From a bacterium (GTDB lineage: Bacteria; Bacteroidota; Ignavibacteria; Kapaibacteriales; UBA2268): a DNA stretch of 8,332 nucleotides. Positions 1 through 6,878 of the stretch are shown piece by piece. Made by a program: the position numbers and the translations under genes. Within the stretch, counting starts at the first letter, position 1; each line of letters starts with the position of its first letter. The stretch covers positions 1 through 8,332 of the forward strand of contig JANJUO010000428.1 of the NCBI GenBank assembly GCA_024710535.1. The letters are read 5' to 3'. The notes under the pieces were generated by a model. That model saw only the letters and a list, made by a program, of their open reading frames with translations, made no database searches and was not told where the DNA came from.

Positions 1-2700
1 AGTGGACTGAGAGAAGAAATGATTTAAAGTGTCTTCGCTATCTTTCAAAGCCTGCTCAGCATATTTTCTTACACTTATGTCTATATCCGAACCTCGATAG
101 CCAACAACTTTGCCATCCGAATCATAAACTGGAACGCCACTCGTTGAAACCCAAAGCTCTTTGCCATCTTTCGAAACAATTATGTTTTCAAAATTATTAA
201 AATTCACTCCATTTTTAAAGATATCCAATTGTTCTTTTTTGTATTTCTCTTTAACATTCTCAGGATGAAAATCAAACAAATACTTTTCTCCAACAACTTC
301 CTCAGGAGTATAACCTAATACATCATAAACCACTTCACTTATATATGAAAACTTTCCATCCAAATCAACTTCCCAAGTAATTGAGCGACTTTGCTTTGCA
401 ATTTCCTTAAAGCGAGTATTAACCAACTTCAATTTGTCTTCTGCTTTCTTCTTTTCATTAATATCTATATGAACGCCAACGGCTCTATATGGCTTGCCGG
501 TATCATCTGAAAAGTATCCCTTGCCCTTGCCGGAGATCCATTTATAACTGCCGCCTTTGCATTTCAATCTGAACTCTACTTCATAGTTTCTGCCTTGCTG
601 AATACTTTTTTCTATCTCTGGCATAACTCTTTTTTTGTCTTCCGGATGTATTAATAAGTCGAAAGTTTCAAAGCTCATTGGTAATTCTTTATTACTATAG
701 CCCAACATAGTATAATAGACAGGGCTGAAATAGGTTCTGTTGCTTACCAAGTCCCAATCCCAGAATCCGTGCTCTCCTGCGTCCATTGCCAATTCCAATC
801 TTAAGCGTGTTTCGATTAATTCGAGCTCTGCCTGCTTTCTTCCGGTGATTTCTTGATGTGTTCCGCTCATCAAAAGAGGGCTACCGTCTGAGTTTCGTGA
901 TGTTACTTTGCCTCGATCAAGTATCCAAACAAAACTTCCATTTTTATGGAACATTCTTGCTTCACTTTCATAGTATTCCGATTCGCCTCTGAAGTGCATT
1001 TCAAGCAATCTGTTGCTTTCTGCTAAATCATCGGGATGTGTTAATCTTATCCAAGTGTCTATCGAAATTGGTTTTAATTCTTCTAAGGTATAACCTAAGA
1101 TTGATGCCCATCTTTCGTTGAATATAACATCACCACTGACAACATTCCATTGCCATGTGCCAATGTTTGTACTGCTTATGATGTCTTTCAGACGTCTTCG
1201 CTCGATTGCAAGTTCCTGTTCTATCTGTTTGAGATTGCTTTGGTCGAACATATAGCCACGAATGGATTTCAATTCTCCATTACTATCAAACACAAGTTTG
1301 CTAAAGTCGTAAAACCAGCGATAACTGCCCGACTTATGTTTCAATCTATAAGATTGCTCAAAGCTATTTATCTTATTATTAATATTATCCTTGACCTCTT
1401 TTGAAATAACTGAAAAATCATCAGGATGAACTAATGAATCAAACAATGCATCACTTGATTGAAAATCTTCAGCGGAATATCCAAGTATGGCAAATACATT
1501 CTTGGATACATATTCTACCCTCATTTTGTCTTCAACTGACCAAATTATCGTAAATACTGGACCATCTGAGAATAAATCTCGCTCCTGACGAAGTGCTTCT
1601 TCCGCTTTTTTCCTTTCAGTTATATCAGTCATCGTTGTTAACCAACAAGGAATCTCGCCAACATCCATCTTATTAATAGAAAACAAACCGCATCGAATCT
1701 CACCCGAACGCAATCGAATATTTACTTCCAAATCTTTAACAATATTTGTATCATCAATCTTTTCAACTAAATAATCACGAATTTTATCATTGGTGAATAA
1801 GTTCAATTCTTTTGAAGTTCGACCAATAACCTCCTCGCGTTTATAACCTAATGTAGCCAAAAACGAGTCATTTACATCAATAAACCTGCCAGTTGAGATC
1901 TCGGAAATAGCCATCAAACTCGAGCCGGAATGAAATGCCTTCGAAAAGCGTTCTTCAGACTGACGAATACGCGTAACATCCTTAGTTACACCAAATAAAG
2001 CCGGACTTCCGTTCCATACTCCCGGATAAATCCTTGTTTCTACATAAATTAGATTGCCATCTTTGGGCTGTAGTGGAACAGGGCAAAAGTCGGCATTTCC
2101 TTCCAGCATATCTTTTACGATTCCTGCCGCCTCAGCTCTTCTATCTTCAGGATGAACCATTAAAACACTTTTGCCGTAAAGTTCATCTGTTGTATAGCCC
2201 AAACGATCTATTACTGTTTTGTTAATATCAATAATAATTCCTTGATTATCCAAAACAAAAAGGAAATCATCTATTGAATTGAAGAAAGTTCTTAGATTCT
2301 CTTCGCTTGCTTTTGTAGCGGTTTCTACTTTTTTGTAATTATTACTTATATCACCAAAATAAACAATGAATTCATCTTCATTAGTTCGAATTGCTTTTAT
2401 ATTAAGCCACTTATCAATTGAAGCATAATACTTTTCAACTGAAACTGATTCATAATCATCAAAAAATGAATTCAAATCATCTATACTATTTATTTCTTTT
2501 TCGAAAAAATTAGGAAATATTTCTGAAACAGATTTATTGATAACTTTATCCTGTTTCAAGCCAATTATGTCCTCGAATGCTTTATTTACATCAATATAAA
2601 TAACATCCGTAATCAAACCATTTTCATCTTTTACCAATTTATGCTCTGAATATGCAAAAGGAGCAAGTTCTATCATCATTCGATATTTGTCGTTCATCAT
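1..2700 (-). CDS. Multi-PAS sensor protein, 3' end cut by the window edge
   Basis: This is an open frame of 900 codons with no stop, read from ATG at 2700 and leaving the window at position 1. It contains seven full PAS/PAC units and the start of an eighth, at roughly residues 7-118, 131-246, 250-362, 370-495, 501-622, 630-752, 760-877 and 885 onward. Several units carry the HPED/HPDD motif (residues 183, 425, 555 and 685) and most end in a D-I-(T/N/S)-x-(R/K)-K type PAC boundary, for example TDITERKKAEE near 358-368. No signal peptide or membrane segment is visible, so the sensor is probably cytoplasmic. PAS domains bind ligands or cofactors or mediate dimerisation. The output domain is missing here; a histidine kinase or a GGDEF domain is the usual partner, but that is inference. 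The gene follows the metallopeptidase gene on the same strand after 177 nt, so it is probably transcribed on its own. Confidence 0.93.
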   Translation of the reverse strand, partial: MMNDKYRMMIELAPFAYSEHKLVKDENGLITDVIYIDVNKAFEDIIGLKQDKVINKSVSEIFPNFFEKEINSIDDLNSFFDDYESVSVEKYYASIDKWLNIKAIRTNEDEFIVYFGDISNNYKKVETATKASEENLRTFFNSIDDFLFVLDNQGIIIDINKTVIDRLGYTTDELYGKSVLMVHPEDRRAEAAGIVKDMLEGNADFCPVPLQPKDGNLIYVETRIYPGVWNGSPALFGVTKDVTRIRQSEERFSKAFHSGSSLMAISEISTGRFIDVNDSFLATLGYKREEVIGRTSKELNLFTNDKIRDYLVEKIDDTNIVKDLEVNIRLRSGEIRCGLFSINKMDVGEIPCWLTTMTDITERKKAEEALRQERDLFSDGPVFTIIWSVEDKMRVEYVSKNVFAILGYSAEDFQSSDALFDSLVHPDDFSVISKEVKDNINNKINSFEQSYRLKHKSGSYRWFYDFSKLVFDSNGELKSIRGYMFDQSNLKQIEQELAIERRRLKDIISSTNIGTWQWNVVSGDVIFNERWASILGYTLEELKPISIDTWIRLTHPDDLAESNRLLEMHFRGESEYYESEARMFHKNGSFVWILDRGKVTSRNSDGSPLLMSGTHQEITGRKQAELELIETRLRLELAMDAGEHGFWDWDLVSNRTYFSPVYYTMLGYSNKELPMSFETFDLLIHPEDKKRVMPEIEKSIQQGRNYEVEFRLKCKGGSYKWISGKGKGYFSDDTGKPYRAVGVHIDINEKKKAEDKLKLVNTRFKEIAKQSRSITWEVDLDGKFSYISEVVYDVLGYTPEEVVGEKYLFDFHPENVKEKYKKEQLDIFKNGVNFNNFENIIVSKDGKELWVSTSGVPVYDSDGKVVGYRGSDIDISVRKYAEQALKDSEDTLNHFFSQST

Positions 2701-2877
2701 TTTCCATACCTCATAATTATTTTGTAAATATACCAAAATAAAATCTTGTAAATTTAAAGAATTTTTATTTGTAAACAAAGAACTTTTGTAATATTCTGTG
2801 CTTTAACTATATGACAATTATAAGACATACATATCAACTTTAAATAAATGTATTATATCTGCCTCATAATTCATATA
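2701..2877. other. AT-rich intergenic leader of the multi-PAS gene
   Basis: This gap separates the metallopeptidase stop from the multi-PAS start. It must hold the promoter of the PAS gene if that gene is not read through from the operon. No convincing sigma-70 or Bacteroidota (TAnnTTTG) promoter could be picked in the AT-rich background. The 7-mer TTGTAAA occurs on the plus strand at 2722, 2746 and 2769, spaced 24 and 23 bp. No hairpin followed by a T-run that would make a good terminator was found after the metallopeptidase gene. Confidence 0.4.
2709..2712 (-). promoter_or_regulatory. Ribosome binding site of the multi-PAS gene
   Basis: On the minus strand GAGG ends 8 nt before the ATG at 2700, which supports this start. 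A second ATG follows immediately at 2697. An ATG at 2707 is out of frame and was not chosen. Confidence 0.55.
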
Positions 2878-3558
2878 TTATAAGTCTAATTTCTTTCCAT
2901 TGTCCTTAAGCCACATACGTTCTTTCTTGTAATCTGGCATAATTGAAGCAACAATCGCCCAAAAATTAGAAGAATGATTCATTTCTCGAGTGTGGGCAAG
3001 TTCATGTATAATAACATAATCTATAACTGAAACCGGTGCCATTATTAATTTATAAGAAAGATTAATATTTGACTTCGAGGAGCAAGATCCCCAACGCCTA
3101 TCCGCAGTAGAAATACGAACATTATTGACAACAAAATTATGCTCCTTTGCAATTGAATGCAATCGCATCTTCAAATAAGAGCTTGCCTGTTTTTTGTACC
3201 AAAGTTCGAAATATTCTTTTGCGTGATTCAAACAATCTGAAGATATTTTAAATTTATCATCTTCATATTTCACTGCAAAATTAGCATTTTCGATAATAAC
3301 CAAATCGATTTCCTTTCCAAAATAAAGTAATTTCGTTTCATCCGTATATTTTTTGGGCTCAACATATCTCTGCTTCTGCTCTTCTTTTTTCTTCAATATC
3401 CATTTTGCCTTTTCAAGAACAATTGCATTGATATAATCCAAACTAACTTTCATCGGTGCACGAACCACCAACTCAGCATTCTCATTAACTATCAAAGAAA
3501 TCGTACGTCTTTTAGAGCGTTCAATCTTATCAATCAATGGATTTGCCTTCACTGCCAT
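2878..3558 (-). CDS. YgjP/DUF45-type zinc metallopeptidase (SprT-like, M48-like)
   Basis: The 226-residue protein matches the layout of the YgjP-like family, often labelled M48 family metallopeptidase or DUF45. The N-terminal half is a beta-rich region around residues 15-105 with the R-R-x-I-S-L-x-V opening. A conserved R-R-W-G-S-C-S motif follows at 154-160. The gluzincin zinc site is HELAH at 185-189, with H195 in the N-H-S-S-N-F-W context as the likely third ligand. The length is typical of the family and all catalytic residues are present, so the protein should be active. No signal peptide is seen, so it is probably cytoplasmic. The family's substrates are poorly defined. The ATG at 3558 lies 6 nt after the stop of the barrel gene, making it the last gene of the operon. 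No good Shine-Dalgarno is present, so translational coupling is likely. Confidence 0.9.
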   Translation of the reverse strand: MAVKANPLIDKIERSKRRTISLIVNENAELVVRAPMKVSLDYINAIVLEKAKWILKKKEEQKQRYVEPKKYTDETKLLYFGKEIDLVIIENANFAVKYEDDKFKISSDCLNHAKEYFELWYKKQASSYLKMRLHSIAKEHNFVVNNVRISTADRRWGSCSSKSNINLSYKLIMAPVSVIDYVIIHELAHTREMNHSSNFWAIVASIMPDYKKERMWLKDNGKKLDL

Positions 3559-3564
3559 CTAATT

Positions 3565-4497
3565 CTAAAATCCTATATAAATTGATAATTTACCAATATG
3601 TTGCCGCCAATAAACATCCTTCAAAACATCAGTAGCCGGAAAAGAATACAATATTTCAAAGCCGGCATTTATTGTATTTGAAATAATATTTACCCCAACT
3701 CCCAAATTAATATTATATTTTGAATATTCAACTGCTTGTAAAGTACGATTTTCCATCACAACCAAAGTATCATAACCATTAGCAAAATATAGTTTATCCT
3801 TTTCTGTTGCTATTTGCAAATATTGCGATGCCTTGGAGTTGAATAAATACTTGCCACCAACACCAGCCGAAAGATAATAAAAAGAAGCAATATGTTGATT
3901 CATATACATTGATGCTCCATAAATAGGTACTTTGATATTAAGTGAATAATCCAAACCATATTCATATAATTCTATAATATTTGCCTCTTTATAATTCTTA
4001 ATTTTGTTATCATTTGTACGATAATTCTTCGTTTTATAAACATCAGCAAGAATATCTGTTTGCCAAAAAATAGCGGCATTAGCATTCAAATAAACAGCTG
4101 AGAGAAAAGGAAACAAAGCTGAGCCGCCAAATTCACTAAATCCTGAACTTGGGAAATCATAATTAATGTCTTTAGAGTATTTCTCCCGCAAAGAACGTTC
4201 TTCATAAGACATATCGAAATATGCTTCCCAATTATTTACAGCTTTTCCAAACTCGCGATGATTAACTATAAAAGCATCAGACCAAACATCTCCAGAATTG
4301 AAATATACATTCCATAAAAGAATATTATCTGAAAGAATTCGAGGAAACCATCCCGAAGAAATCGGCATATCAAAATCAGATGTGAAATCTTCTTGATTAT
4401 AATTCAAAGAATCTAAATCCCATTCATCATATTTTGGCGGCTGAGAATAAGCAACCGAAACGCAAAACATTATAACTATGCAAATTTTATATCTCAT
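3565..4497 (-). CDS. Predicted outer-membrane beta-barrel protein, family not recognised
   Basis: The 310-residue protein starts with a clear signal peptide: M-R-Y-K, a hydrophobic stretch to about residue 17, and a likely signal peptidase I cut after A-Y-S at residue 18. The mature part is rich in aromatic residues and alternating polar/hydrophobic segments. It ends in L-S-I-Y-I-G-F, with a terminal phenylalanine as in many outer-membrane barrel proteins. The stretch from about 120 to 310 could supply about eight to ten strands; this is inference from residue pattern only. No named family was recognised. The start codon overlaps the stop of the upstream gene (ATGA at 4497-4494), so translation is probably coupled to the T9SS-sorted protein. 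That makes a functional link between the two plausible, for example surface anchoring or co-export. Confidence 0.8.
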   Translation of the reverse strand: MRYKICIVIMFCVSVAYSQPPKYDEWDLDSLNYNQEDFTSDFDMPISSGWFPRILSDNILLWNVYFNSGDVWSDAFIVNHREFGKAVNNWEAYFDMSYEERSLREKYSKDINYDFPSSGFSEFGGSALFPFLSAVYLNANAAIFWQTDILADVYKTKNYRTNDNKIKNYKEANIIELYEYGLDYSLNIKVPIYGASMYMNQHIASFYYLSAGVGGKYLFNSKASQYLQIATEKDKLYFANGYDTLVVMENRTLQAVEYSKYNINLGVGVNIISNTINAGFEILYSFPATDVLKDVYWRQHIGKLSIYIGF

Positions 4498-5204
4498 CGA
4501 GCAATCTCAAACTTTTTTGAATGATAACCGAATTTATCTTTGATAACAAGGAAATAAACTCCCGAAATTAATCTATAATCTAAAGGTATTCCGAAAGTAA
4601 CTTTGCCCTTTTTATCATTAACTAATTTCTCAATGATCATTTCCTGACCATAACTATCATAAATTGATATAGTTAGATTATCAGCATAATCCACAACAAA
4701 ATCACATGAAATCTTATCAGAATATTCTATTGGATTAGGATAAATATTTGTAATTTCAGGAAATCTAATATAAGGCAAAGCGTTAAAATCTGAAATAACT
4801 TTATAATTAACTATATTATCTTTGTAATTAACATTATTAATTTTTAAATTAATTATGGAAATTTGGAATGTAGAATCATTACCAGAAAGAGTAACTCCAG
4901 TAAAATATATATTAACCAAAGAAGAATTGATTTTATCTGAAAATACAAAAGAAACAACTGAATCATTTTCATTTTTGAAATTATAATAATTTGTTTCATT
5001 TATAGAAATATAGTGCAAATCAAATAAAGTTGGATTATGAACCATTAATACAAATGATATATCTGTGATGGTTTGGGAATCATTTGAAAATTGAGCAATA
5101 TTTTCTGTAAATTCTTCACTCAATTTAATAGTTCTTTCACTTGCATCTGAAACGTAAATCATTGCAACTAAAATTATACAATATATATATATGTTCAATT
5201 TCAT
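4494..5204 (-). CDS. Small secreted protein with a C-terminal type IX secretion (Por) sorting domain
   Basis: The 236-residue protein has a signal peptide at about 1-21 (M-K-L-N, hydrophobic core, then V-S-D-A). Residues 25-140 are beta-rich; the S-F-V-L-M-V-H-N-P-T-L stretch weakly resembles a cohesin-like sandwich, but this is not secure. Residues 150-236 form a type A T9SS sorting domain: N-I-Y-P-N-P at 153-158, then T-I-S-I-Y-D-S-Y-G-Q at about 178-187, and S-G-V-Y-F-L-V-I-K near 214-222 with a final K-K-F-E-I-A-R. In known systems this domain directs transfer across the outer membrane by the Por machinery and is often cleaved. It starts 8 nt after the lipoprotein gene and overlaps the barrel gene by 4 nt. 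No Shine-Dalgarno is visible upstream. Confidence 0.85.
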   Translation of the reverse strand: MKLNIYIYCIILVAMIYVSDASERTIKLSEEFTENIAQFSNDSQTITDISFVLMVHNPTLFDLHYISINETNYYNFKNENDSVVSFVFSDKINSSLVNIYFTGVTLSGNDSTFQISIINLKINNVNYKDNIVNYKVISDFNALPYIRFPEITNIYPNPIEYSDKISCDFVVDYADNLTISIYDSYGQEMIIEKLVNDKKGKVTFGIPLDYRLISGVYFLVIKDKFGYHSKKFEIAR

Positions 5205-5212
5205 AATAACTT

Positions 5213-6700
5213 TTAATAAATTACTTCAAACTCTGTTCTACGATTCTTCTTCCGATTTTCATCGCTTGTATTCGGAACAAGTGGTCGCTTTTCCCCGTAA
5301 CCTTCGCTTAATATCCGAGTACTATCTACACCCAACTCGATCAACTTTCGTCTTACCTCTTCCGCTCTTTGTTTTGAAAGAAGTAAATTTGCTTCATCCT
5401 TACCAATATCATCAGTATGCCCATTAATTTTGATTTTCATCTGCGTATTATTGATCATCGACTGAGCAACATTTTGCAATTGCGAAATAGAATTCTCATT
5501 AATCTGATAACTACCGATCTCAAACTCGATATTCAGCATCACAATCGTACCCGGCAAATCATATTCCGTAAGCATAGACTTATCATACATAGCATTAGCC
5601 CAAAACTGCGGCTGTCCGGTTTGAAGCAAATCAATATTCAAACGAATATGATGACGGCTCAAACATTGCGGCGGACGATAAGAGACAAGATAATAATTAT
5701 TAAGCATAGTATAAATATCCTTAAATACATAAGGAAATTCTTTGCTTGATAGTATCTGAAAGAATTTTCCTCCCGTATGACGGCTCAGCACTTCAACCAC
5801 AGAATCAGCCATACCATACGCAATGCTATAGACAGCTATTTTATTAGTGCGGGCAAGTTTCAGAGTGCTATCGAACTTAATCTTACTCATATTATCTCCT
5901 CCATCACTGAAAAGGATAATTATCTTTTTGGAATTATTTTGAATCTTAGCAAGTTCCTGGATTGAAAATGCAATAGCGTCATACATCGCTGTTCCGCCGC
6001 CATATTTCTTACGATTAAGCGAATCAATCTGAAACTCATTTCGATATTTCTGAGCAGAATCCGTAAGTTTCACTTCATAAAATAAATCCTTCGTAAACTT
6101 AACCACTCCTATCATATCTGTTGGCTTGATAGCGTATAGAACTTTGTGAACTGCTTGCTGAAGTTTCAAAGCTCTTGAATTACCCATCGAAGGAGAATGA
6201 TCCAAAACAAACATAATTGAAAAAGGGGCATCTTTATTATTACGAACTTCCTCAACATCGAAAGATTCAATCTTTGTATTTGAATTCAAACAAGAATCAA
6301 ACAAAGAATGCCAATGTTTTTTGTAATCGTAATCACCTTTAAAATAAGGCGGAGCAAGACCACCTATATATCTGCCCAAAGTATCATAAATACTACAATG
6401 GAATTCTATTTTATCTGGATAATTATCCGAAAGAGTTTTCGTTATATCCAAACGAAAAGGAAATTTATCTTGAGCAATTAGAGAATTAATTGAATCGCTT
6501 GGTATGTTCAACCGATAATTATCTTTCAATAACTGAATTGATTTGAAATCCTGATTTTGAATACGATAATAATTCCGCTTCACAGAAAGAGAATCCTCGC
6601 TCTGCTTCATCTTATCCGCAACACTAACAAGAGTATGCGGACAAGATTGCAAAAGCAACTGAATAATTATCAATAATATATAAAATAAAATTCTTTTCAT
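5213..6700 (-). CDS. VWA-domain and OmpA-domain outer-membrane lipoprotein
   Basis: From ATG 6700 the protein has 495 residues. It begins M-K-R-I-L with a hydrophobic core and L-L-Q-S-C, a lipobox placing the acylated cysteine at residue 20. This decides the start: longer starts at 6730 or 6721 would add an acidic, non-signal-like segment before the signal peptide. A von Willebrand factor A domain spans about 160-340 with a full MIDAS: D-H-S-P-S at 167-171, T237 in G-G-G-T-A-M, and D266 in F-S-D-G-G-D. A C-terminal OmpA peptidoglycan-binding domain covers about 385-495, with G-H-T-D-D at 427-431, the L-S-x-x-R-A region around R445, and N-R-R-T-E-F at 486-491. The protein probably sits on the inner leaflet of the outer membrane and holds the cell wall, with VWA available for metal-dependent protein binding. 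It is the first gene of the four-gene operon. Confidence 0.92.
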   Translation of the reverse strand: MKRILFYILLIIIQLLLQSCPHTLVSVADKMKQSEDSLSVKRNYYRIQNQDFKSIQLLKDNYRLNIPSDSINSLIAQDKFPFRLDITKTLSDNYPDKIEFHCSIYDTLGRYIGGLAPPYFKGDYDYKKHWHSLFDSCLNSNTKIESFDVEEVRNNKDAPFSIMFVLDHSPSMGNSRALKLQQAVHKVLYAIKPTDMIGVVKFTKDLFYEVKLTDSAQKYRNEFQIDSLNRKKYGGGTAMYDAIAFSIQELAKIQNNSKKIIILFSDGGDNMSKIKFDSTLKLARTNKIAVYSIAYGMADSVVEVLSRHTGGKFFQILSSKEFPYVFKDIYTMLNNYYLVSYRPPQCLSRHHIRLNIDLLQTGQPQFWANAMYDKSMLTEYDLPGTIVMLNIEFEIGSYQINENSISQLQNVAQSMINNTQMKIKINGHTDDIGKDEANLLLSKQRAEEVRRKLIELGVDSTRILSEGYGEKRPLVPNTSDENRKKNRRTEFEVIY

Positions 6701-6708
6701 CTTTGTTT

Positions 6709-6717
6709 CCGTCAGTT
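6709..6717. repeat. Third copy of the CCGTCAGTT half-site
   Basis: CCGTCAGTT at 6709-6717 repeats exactly at 6730-6738, where it forms the left arm of the first palindrome; the two copies are 21 bp apart. The copy here has no matching right arm (CCATCC follows). It lies 9 nt before the lipoprotein start codon and may be a degenerate or half operator site. Confidence 0.4.
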
Positions 6718-6730
6718 CCATCCATGTCAC

Positions 6731-6751
6731 CGTCAGTTGTTACAACTGACG
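6731..6751. repeat. Perfect 21-bp palindrome, copy 1 of 2
   Basis: The left arm CGTCAGTTGT at 6731-6740, a central T, and the right arm ACAACTGACG at 6742-6751 form a perfect 10-bp inverted repeat. It lies 30 bp upstream of the chosen lipoprotein start. It differs from copy 2 at two arm positions, each changed on both arms so that pairing is kept. It is either a binding site for a dimeric regulator or an RNA hairpin in the operon leader. Confidence 0.75.
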
Positions 6752-6760
6752 TTATATAAT

Positions 6761-6781
6761 TGTCGGTTGTAACAACCGACA
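6761..6781. repeat. Perfect 21-bp palindrome, copy 2 of 2
   Basis: The left arm TGTCGGTTGT at 6761-6770, a central A, and the right arm ACAACCGACA at 6772-6781 form a perfect 10-bp inverted repeat. Its centre is 30 bp from that of copy 1, close to three helical turns. On the minus strand a weak sigma-70-like pair can be read here: TTGTCG at the outer edge and TATATA about 18 nt further, between the palindromes. If real, copy 2 would lie between -35 and -10, a classic repressor position. The promoter is a low-confidence guess. Confidence 0.7.
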
Positions 6782-6799
6782 AAACAGTTTTGCATTCCA

Positions 6800-6823
6800 A
6801 TAGCTCAAACATCCCTGTTTGAG
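6800..6823 (+). repeat. REP-like hairpin, plus-strand copy
   Basis: On the plus strand an ATAG head (6800-6803) is followed by an 8-bp stem CTCAAACA / TGTTTGAG (6804-6811 and 6816-6823) closed by a TCCC loop. The layout equals that of the minus-strand copy at 6842-6865. A (G/A)TAG tetranucleotide at the foot of a short hairpin is the known plan of REP elements moved by RAYT (TnpA-REP) transposases. Confidence 0.6.
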
Positions 6824-6841
6824 TATCTTAATTAAAGAACA

Positions 6842-6865
6842 AACAATCAGGGATGATTGTTCTAC
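6842..6865 (-). repeat. REP-like hairpin, minus-strand copy
   Basis: On the minus strand a GTAG head (6865-6862) is followed by an 8-bp stem AACAATCA / TGATTGTT (6861-6854 and 6849-6842) with a TCCC loop. It lies 13 nt after the stop codon of the fibronectin-domain gene, a common place for REP elements. The stem differs from the plus-strand copy at three positions, each compensated on the other arm. It is followed by a T-rich stretch on the minus strand and might also weakly terminate transcription, but the stem is AT-rich and the T-run is broken. Confidence 0.6.
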
Positions 6866-6878
6866 TATCACTACAAAT

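Noticed and set aside
1150..1404. An 84-codon plus-strand frame
   Set aside because: It lies opposite the multi-PAS gene, whose frame shows clear PAS domains throughout; it has no recognisable domain.
2034..2225. A 63-codon plus-strand frame
   Set aside because: It is antisense to the second PAS unit of the multi-PAS gene, with no supporting signal.
5191..5965. Three plus-strand frames of 62-110 codons
   Set aside because: All are antisense to the VWA-OmpA gene, whose domains and motifs are complete.
6701..6730. Longer N-terminus for the VWA-OmpA protein from ATG 6730
   Set aside because: It would put ten extra residues, mostly polar or acidic, before a textbook lipoprotein signal peptide; ATG 6700 gives a normal signal sequence with a lipobox at residues 17-20.
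6624..6812. A 62-codon minus-strand frame across the palindromes, reading two S-V-V-T-T-D segments
   Set aside because: The repeated residues are just the translated palindromes, its start codon lies inside a REP-like hairpin, and its 3' end overlaps the lipoprotein signal sequence in another frame. It has no ribosome binding site.
6842..6865. Intrinsic terminator after the fibronectin-domain gene
   Set aside because: The stem is AT-rich with only 2 G-C pairs and the following T-run is interrupted; the paired inverted layout fits REP elements better.
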